Assembly: GCA_007026445.1 (NCBI GenBank)
Contig: VDMD01000010.1
Coordinates: forward strand, 62,001-126,000
DNA length: 64,000 nt
Source: Schizophyllum amplum
Taxonomy: Eukaryota > Basidiomycota > Agaricomycetes > Agaricales > Schizophyllaceae
Direction: 5' to 3'
In this document: piece by piece, positions 56,771 to 64,000 of the stretch
Layout of the letters: each line of letters opens with the position of its first letter
How positions within the stretch are numbered: position 1 is the first letter of the stretch
Translations under genes and position numbers: made by a program
The notes under the pieces: model-generated
The model's database searches: none
Told to the model about the DNA's origin: nothing
Seen by the model: only the letters and a program-made list of their open reading frames with translations

Positions 56771-59700
56771 GGTGCAAACAAAGAAGGCGTTGGTGATCAA
56801 CGATGGTACTAGGGGGAGGGAGGGGATGCTAGCATACGTAGACCACGCATTGTAGTAAGAGTACGCACCAATATAAGTTTTTTTCACCATAACCTTGACG
56901 AGCGATCTGTACGAGGTAATGAGTGTGAAGACGAAGGTCACAAGCTTTAGTACCAACCTCGCGGAGAGAACAGACGAGTAGGCACTCACGCGCAGTCAGA
57001 GTCTTCCGGAGCATATATGCAGTCGTAGGTCGGACTACATTGGAGGACATGTGTCGCGGACTACGGTTCGCCGCGAGACAGCAGTGAGTGCACGAGGGAT
57101 AAGTGAGTCAGTTGGAACTCGGCGAGCAGCGAGTGGGCGAGATAATCGACGCGCGAGGTGTCATGAGGGAGTGAGTAAGCAAAAGCAAAAAGGACGGAGT
57201 GAATGCTACTTAGAAATGCAAAGACCGGAAAAAACGCGAACGTGCGAGGCTCGGAGGCGGTAGCTATCAAGGACAAGAGAAGACGATGCCGAAGACAAAG
57301 GCGAACAAATGAGGGCAGAAGTATCGGTCGAGAGTATACGTCCTCACTGTGTTTGTACACTCAAAACATAGTACTTTAAAGACCTCAGGCTGACTCGTAT
57401 GTATACTGAATTGAATTTGCCCACTCATCGACTGCCAGAGGCTGGGGCAGGGTGCCAATAAAACCAGGATGCTGATACTACTCTAGATATGCGGGTACAA
57501 CGCCTATCGCGGGAAAGTTCGTCTCTATACCTAGCGATCCATCCCCGGGTCGCTCTGCATGAAGCGCACGCGATATGGACATCGCGCGCAGCCTTCAGAG
57601 CGCGAGCGAATGACGGTAAGTATAGGCTTTCGCTGGCGGACACCTTCTTGATGTGTGCACGAGAGTCGGCAGCTCGCCGTTCGGCGCGGCGCAGCCAGAC
57701 GGCGGTTGCAACGTTTCGCTCGTCTTCGACATCGTGTTTGGATGTCCCCTGACGCGTGAGTCAGCACTATACTCCTCGCCTGCAGTGCGGGCGCCCTCAC
57801 CTTTCTCACTTGCCGATAGCGAAGACAGCGCTTTGTCGGTGTCCTCACTCCCTCGCTCTCGCACGTCGAGGCAGGTGCGCCTCTCAAGCGAGGTTAGCTG
57901 CGCAAGACAAACCCTCCGTTCGACGGCGACCTTCTGCAACTAGAATGGTGAGCACGTACCTCTAGGCTAGACGCGAAGGGCGGCGCCCTCCCCTTCAGGC
58001 TACGCGCTCGCGCTTGACTTCGCGCAAGCTGACGCCTTTGGCGTGCAGCATCATTGTCGGTCATCATCCACTCCTAGAACTGGTATCAGCGTCATTGCGG
58101 CAAGTGAAGGGCAATCAAGGAACATGCCTTGAGTTCATGGTGACCTTGAAGAACTCGAAAGCGACAACATGCCTCACCGCGACGGGCGGTCATGATGCAA
58201 GCGCGTAGAGTCGTACCTTGACGCACGACGCACACGATCGCGCCTCCGCCGTGGGCTGTCTGTGTCTGTCAGTTGCAAAAATCCCTTGAGACCGCCTGCG
58301 TCGTCCCCGGCGATCTCGAGTTTGTCTTGCGCAAGTTTCTGACGCTCAATGGTCGTCAGTATCTCCCCGGCTTGGACCGGCATGTGTGTGTGTGTGGGGG
58401 GGGGGGGGGGGGGGGGCAAGAACGTCCTGCGGGGAGGTCGGCCCAGTGAGAAATCCGGGCGACAACCTTGCAAATCACGTACTTTTCACGTGAAGAGATG
58501 TCGACTTTGAGCTTGAGGGGGTCGAGGACGCCGCTGCGGCGGAAGGTTGCGGGCGGTGAGCGAATCGGTCCACATGTCATAGTCACAAGGACACTCACCG
58601 GGAAACGTCAGCGAGCGTCCAGTACCACTGTGCCGAACACCGACTTGACTGAAGTCACGGGCGCCGACGACCGTGAGTCGGAAGCCTACCGAAGCGACGA
58701 GCGCAGCGAGGCACGTGAATGCCGCCGCTTGTTGAGGGGTTTAGTAGTTTGGGTTTAGTCGTTGTCTATAGGTTGGGCAGACCGCGTATCGTGACGGTAT
58801 CTACAAAGAGTTGCTTAACGTTTAATATGAGGTGATGCGCCACCGGCAATGTCGACCAACTTGTCGCCATCTGCCGTTGGTCTGCTGCAACAATAAGCAT
58901 CTGGAGTATAGTCAGCGTGTACTGCGAAAAACGATGCAGGAATCAGGAGTGCGATGACGCCTCGTCCCGCTCGTCGAACATGATTACAAGACAACAGGGA
59001 CGTACCTGGACTTCGACGGGCGCTCCTCCAAGACATCTCGGTGTTGGAACTTAGCAGTTCCCGATGCGTTGACACGCTCACGACGTCGTCGTCGATCTCA
59101 TCGGCACAGGACGCTGTTGAGGACGCGTCAGTGCGGCAAGCCGTTATGGAAGCGTCGGAGCTCTCACAAGTCAACCTTGTCGAGAGCGCCATCGAGCCTG
59201 GCCAAAATCGCCGGACCAGCGCGTTGAGGATGTGAGTAGGCAGCGGCAGCAGCAGCGCAGAGAATTGGCCTTCATGCTCATCAGAAACCATCTTCCCGTC
59301 CCTACGCTGGGGAAACGTGTTGCGCGCGCTAAGTCGGGGAAACACGTTGTGCGCTAATAGGGAGAGACTCGGACGCTGGGTGCACTCGACATGAAAGGAG
59401 GTAAGCGAGGATGCGAGTGGTAGCGGGCGGTGTGGGCGTGCAGAATGTTGAGCCCAACGTCGAAGACAGCCCCGTAGTGATGACTATGTGGCCACTGTGG
59501 TTGTATAAGACATGGCGATGGTAAGTGACAAGCTGTGACTATCAGTATATTTTTGTATTACAATTCGGTACAAAAGGAGCTCACCAAGATGTTTTGTATG
59601 TGATTATAAACGCACAACCGCCCTCTTTCGGGCATGAGGGACACGTCCCTGGCATCAGGGTCGACTGCGTCGTTCGAAGTTGGTTGCCGCCGCTGCGCGC

Positions 59701-62700
59701 CACCCGATGGAGTCGTTGAGGGTCGCGGTCGATATGCTTTCTTATATGTTTTTGATACTTCTCTCATCGAGGCAGAGTCTGGCGACGTTGAGAAGGGAGG
59801 ACAAGGGAATGAGACGATGGGTTTGTCCTCGACCACGATCGTTGTCATTGACCGCCGCCGCCTCTCGAATCATCGTCGCCCAACTCGCCGCCTTGCCCGC
59901 CGTGCCGTTGGCAGACCGTTTCGAGTACTCATCGCACCGGGCATTCACGATGCTGATGACGGCCCGGCGAGTCAGGCAAAGGCGTTGGTGATGCGATGTT
60001 CACGGCACTCCTCCCGGCATTACCCGTGCGCGCAACTTCGGAGGGCGGAAAGACTCGCGGCTTCCCTCGCAGGACGCCTTGGACGATCGAATGCTCGGGC
60101 AAGGTCGTGATAGCGTGGTATCACGTCCGGACGCGACACGTTCTGTTTCGCCTTCTCCCTCGTCGTCAACATTGGCAAGCTCGATCACGCGACGGCAAGC
60201 ACATGTAGCTCGAGGTGAGTACCTCGTCCTCCGCATCACGTCGTCATCGTCGCTCACTCACGTCTGGTTCACCCACTCTCGCACTCCAACTCCTGTACGA
60301 ACCCCAAGTCCACTCGACACTCCTACTCCCTCAAGCTCGTGCCATCGACGCTTGGCCTACGCCTCATCTACGCCCTCGCGCTCTCAGGCACCCCTTCACG
60401 CCATCACCCATAACTTCACACCCTTGCCCATGGCCTCATTACTTCACCCTCGCCTACGCCCGCGACCTCAGTACCTCACTGCGCGCCCTCGCCACCTTCA
60501 AGACTTCGCCCGGCCCCAATATCTCATTCAGTTTGTCTAAGCTGAGACCGTTCAAACGATGTTTCGAAGCTCAAAATCGACGTCAGTCAAATATCCGTCC
60601 GAGAGCTCTAGCAAAGATATGCGACGGGTTGGGATAGGCATTGACGGTTTACCGGGTTCCGGGGCGACCGCCAGCGCGGCGCGCGGCGCGGAGCGTCGCC
60701 GCCCACAGCGAAGAGGTGCACCATGTGGTTGTCTTGCCTGCGCCGGCTGATGCATCTCATGTACTTTGCACAGGCCCCTGGCCTGTTCCGAAGCATCCCC
60801 ATTCTATCAATGCTACTGTAACGTTGACTTTTAGCAGAGGTCATCGCTACAACGAGAGCGGCGTAGCGATGGCCGTGGGTTACCTGTTGTCAGGGGAAGG
60901 CTTTGCCAGTACTTACATGATAGTCTGTTTCTTATATTTGAATGCATTGCATAAAGTTATGCTGTGCTCAAAATTGACTCAAATGCCTTCACGAGGGTTT
61001 TTGCAACCCATAACGCAGGTCTCGTATATGCCCTAGGGCCACTTACTAGTAGAAGAGGCGGGCACACTCACCTCACCTGCGAGACTGCTCATGTCCTCGG
61101 GCTTGAGGACCTCATGCCGCGCAGCGCCGCTGACCACCTACAAGCCATGAGTAAGTATGAAGCTTGTTCAAGAGTGTGGTCGAAGAGTTGTGCGTTCAAT
61201 GAGCCGCACAGCGCACACAGCAGTCTAAGCACGCTGCGTCCATTCCATCGGAGGCAGTCCGTTTACTTTCGCCTTTGTTACGGTTCCCTTTTGTCCTTGA
61301 AGCTTGATAGCTGAAGCACTGACGACTCGCCCGTGGTGCCAAATAGTGGCTTACGCCAACCGTGAACTCGACGTCTCGGCTCACTGAACTCTCGTGTGCG
61401 TGTTTTCCCACGTATCGTCCACCATTCTGAAGGTTACACTCCTCTTCCACCTCACTCGTTCCCCTTCTTACTATCTAGACTTTCTCGTACATAATACCCC
61501 CACCACCAGTTTTGACCAATCCTCTTATACTTCACTCGTTCTCGAGGAACGAGCTGATGCTCGAGCGCTTTTTGATGTGATTATCCCTTTCGGACAACAA
61601 TGTGGTGCCTGTCCTTGTTCCAACCTTGTTTTCTCAAGGGCGGAAAAAAGGAGGGAGCTCTGGTCGACTGCACAAGTGAGTCCTGCGTCGTGTGGAGCAC
61701 TGGTCATTGGCTCCACCTCCTCGCCGCCGTGATTCGAGATTGGAGCCTAGTATGGCGCTGCCAGTGTTGTCTGGACAGTTCGCCATACCGATTAGACAGC
61801 CTAACGACTGGACAGCCGCGTCTTGGATAGCTTACCCTCAGACTGTCTGGTCAACAGCCCACTTTGTCAACAAGTGCCACGCGGTCGCGTGGAGTGGACA
61901 GCCCGTGAGTTGTGCCGACCCCCTCTCAAGCCCGCCGCTAAGTTGACCTCCCACTGCTCTTTCTTCGTTCGACAGCTACTCCTCCACCCGTCGTCGAATC
62001 GCTCCCCGCGTCATCGTGTCGACCACCTCTCGTGCTATGTAGTCTCAGCCCCCACTCGTGCCGCATCGTCTGGATCTCCTACAGCGCCGCCTCAACTAGA
62101 GGGATGAAAGAAGGAGGAAGCATTGGTCGACTAGGTAGCCCGCCGTGGCAGGCCGCATCCGATTGACTGAGCCCGCCGCACCGTCTGAACGCCGTCAGAC
62201 AGCAGACCGCGCCAGCTGATTCCTGAACAGCACGCCCACGCCGACTCGACAACCTCCCGCGCCCATCCGAGTCAGCTTCCTTTCGCTGCCGCATTGTCAC
62301 GCCAACCGGACTGAGCTGGCGTCGTCATTGACCGCCTCTCTCCTCTGGCTGAGTCTGGACCTTCCCAATTGCCGTGCCACGTCAACCTCTTCCGCCGCAC
62401 CGATCTCCTCAGCGCCGTTCGCCACCGCGGCGGCCCGCCTCAATTGACTGACCGCCCCTCGAGTATGGACAGCCCGCCGGCCACGACTAGTGTGTGCCCA
62501 CGACCGTTCACACGCCTCTCGACGTTATTGCGGCGTCCTCTAGTCGTCTGCACCGCGTTCCTGGGCCCTCCGCCGCCTCAAGTGGACCTCCTCTGTCCTC
62601 CTGAGCTGTCGCATTAGCCTGCTCCCGCTCCCATGTTGTCATCGTCTGGATCTTCTCTTCTGCTGCGGACTGTGGACGACCAGCCACGCCGCCGTTGCCT

Positions 62701-63920
62701 GGGCCAAAATCCCCGTCGCGTCTTTGGATTATAGAGAGGGCGGAGGGGATGGATCACCGGTCGTACTGAACAGCCCGGCGACTGGAAAGCCGCGTCTTGA
62801 ATAACCCACTCCGTCTGATCTGCAGCCCACTCCATTGACACTGCCGCCTTTCGACAGTGTGACGCGTCGTCTGGTACTACGCTGGTCCGTCTGAGCACCC
62901 GCTGTGCGTGCCAAGTCTGCAGGTGAGCACTTCAAGTTGTTCAGGAGCGCGCAACACAGTAATAGTAAACCGCTGACAGCGACGACGCCCGCCCCGCCTA
63001 GATCTCTGATTAGTGATCCGCCATGCCGGCGACAGGCTCTCCGCTCGTCGTCATTGTGGCGAGGGTCAGGCCCTCCCGCTCGAGCCCATCCATGCACGCC
63101 GTTCACCCCTTTCACTGGTTCGAGCGGAGAGGAATCTAGCGACAGCCTTTGAGTATATACCCGTCACCTGTATACAGGCTGCTTGTTAAGACTCGATGAG
63201 CAATGGTTCAGGCGGCAAAATAAACGTAAAATGAATTCAACTCTTGGGATATTGGGATATTTGTGCCGTGCTTATAAGTGGGGCTTGACGTCCTCTGACG
63301 TGCTTTCAGTGAGGGAGAAGGAGCTTGTGGCACGAAATGATTGTTCACGGGTTCTCGCGCGTTTTTAGAGTAGCAGCTTGCAACCGAGGGGCTGAGAGTA
63401 CTGTACACTGCTGTCCTGATGCCGTATATATAATATATTCAGATATAACAGTTTGCTTTTCCTTTTCAGTTGTGTTTAACGAGAGGTTTGGGATGGCCCT
63501 AACCCTCTGAGGGCCTGAGGTGCGCATAGCTCGCTGCTATGGATATTGCTGGGATATTCTACGCATCCAGTGTATCCAAAGACTTGAGACAACTTGGTTC
63601 GAACCGGGTTCGAACTTCAATCGGTCGGTGCGCGGGCTTTTGCCCCATTTCCTAACTCACCACATGACACACGCAGTGGTGGCCCTCTTGAAACTAGTAC
63701 AGTAGTAGTAAAGTTCGTATTACTAAAGTTAGTCACGGTAATCGTCGGTCATACGGCTACAGTAGCCGTTGCTAAGTACGTCAAGAACGATCGCACGGAT
63801 AATTGGTAATTGTTTGGGTAAATTGTAATACTACTTAAAGCTGCCCTTCGTCGTTGGTACTGATCGCCAAGTCGCCCATACACTTCACTTGTCACTTGAT
63901 TCTCGCCACGAAGTTCAATC
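56771..63920. other. Gene-poor 7-kb region
   Basis: No gene I can support. Minus-strand coding-like fragments at about 58300-58560 (SGVLDPLKLKVDISSREKYV and IERQKLAQDKLEIAGDDAGG) flank a TG/poly-G microsatellite and may be another relic. 61048-61077 repeats the 30-bp word at 46990. 61650-63000 is C/T-rich with loosely repeated words (ACTGGACAGCCGCGTCTTGGA near 61808 against ACTGGAAAGCCGCGTCTTGAA near 62781). The last 400 bp should hold the promoter of SnoaL-like C. Confidence 0.4.
58384..58416 (+). repeat. (TG)n followed by 21 G microsatellite
   Basis: Six TG dinucleotides (58384-58395) followed by an uninterrupted run of 21 G (58396-58416). Length in the assembly may be inaccurate. Confidence 0.95.
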
Positions 63921-64000
63921 ATGTCTTTCGCCCCTACCGAAGCCCATATCCGCAATATGTTCGAGACGAATGCATTCGAAGCGATCGACCCTGATGTGCG
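63921..64000 (+). CDS. SnoaL/NTF2-like small protein, paralogue C (3' cut by window)
   Basis: ATG at 63921 opens MSFAPTEAHIRNMFETNAF followed by EAIDPDV, nearly the same as paralogue B (MSFAPTEAHVRALFAEMKMF, DAMDPDV) and similar to A. Only the first 26 codons lie in the window. Same strand as A and B but 25 kb away, across the repeat array and the gene relics. Confidence 0.8.
   Translation, partial: MSFAPTEAHIRNMFETNAFEAIDPDV

Noticed and set aside
61650..63000. Tandem satellite in the C/T-rich region
   Set aside because: Some words recur (about 20 bp near 61808 and 62781) but no steady period could be followed by eye.
63502..63515. CCCTAACCCT telomere-like word
   Set aside because: Less than two telomere units in isolation; expected by chance and no terminal array.

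Overview
The window is nuclear DNA of a filamentous basidiomycete, probably an Agaricomycete. Supporting signs are GC-rich genes cut by many introns of about 50 nt with GTRNGT donors, a FunK1 fungal-type protein kinase, an F-box/LRR-type protein, a velvet factor, a GATA factor, and intron-bearing nuclear tRNA genes. I recognised no bacterial, organellar or viral genes. All calls rest on reading the sequence by eye and on recalled family motifs; no database search was run.

Layout, 1-34 kb (gene-rich): 3' end of a GATA zinc-finger factor (1-1173); a 686-bp non-autonomous Mutator-like element with perfect 97-bp inverted repeats and a 10-bp target duplication (1889-2574); a 17-exon amino-acid permease with micro-exons (3138-5564); a 478-bp TA-flanked MITE (5654-6131); an F-box protein (6349-8097, minus); a 4'-phosphopantetheinyl-transferase-like protein that has lost key residues (9315-10470); a short-chain dehydrogenase (10835-11811, minus); a decayed FunK1 copy (minus); a long-chain acyl-CoA synthetase (14087-16267, minus); tRNA-Leu(CAA); an intact FunK1 kinase (17351-20046); tRNA-Gly(UCC); a METTL16-type RNA m6A methyltransferase (21873-24471, minus) with a one-base frameshift; a velvet factor with a tail of about 800 residues (27814-31110); and a biotin-pathway KAPA synthase (31851-33291) whose peroxisomal SKL signal lies in the wrong frame.

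Layout, 34-45 kb: two SnoaL/NTF2-like paralogues (34080 and 38259) flank a 2-oxoglutarate/Fe(II) oxygenase (36349-37923). A 239-bp MITE (39530-39768) follows. From about 41.2 to 44.7 kb there is a striking tandem array of degenerate 155-bp units, each combining an exon-like half with an intron-like half.

Layout, 45-64 kb: largely a gene graveyard. I can read relics of a triacylglycerol lipase, a coiled-coil protein, a two-RRM RNA-binding protein, a sulfate permease and an Abp1-like actin-binding protein, all broken by stops or frameshifts. Around them are polypurine tracts, a poly-G run and short dispersed repeats. A third SnoaL-like gene starts at 63921 and runs off the window.

The intact genes do not form one obvious pathway. 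The locus mixes housekeeping metabolism (acyl-CoA synthetase, biotin, RNA methylation), regulators (GATA, velvet, FunK1, F-box) and an accessory SnoaL/oxygenase island beside repeat-rich, decaying DNA.
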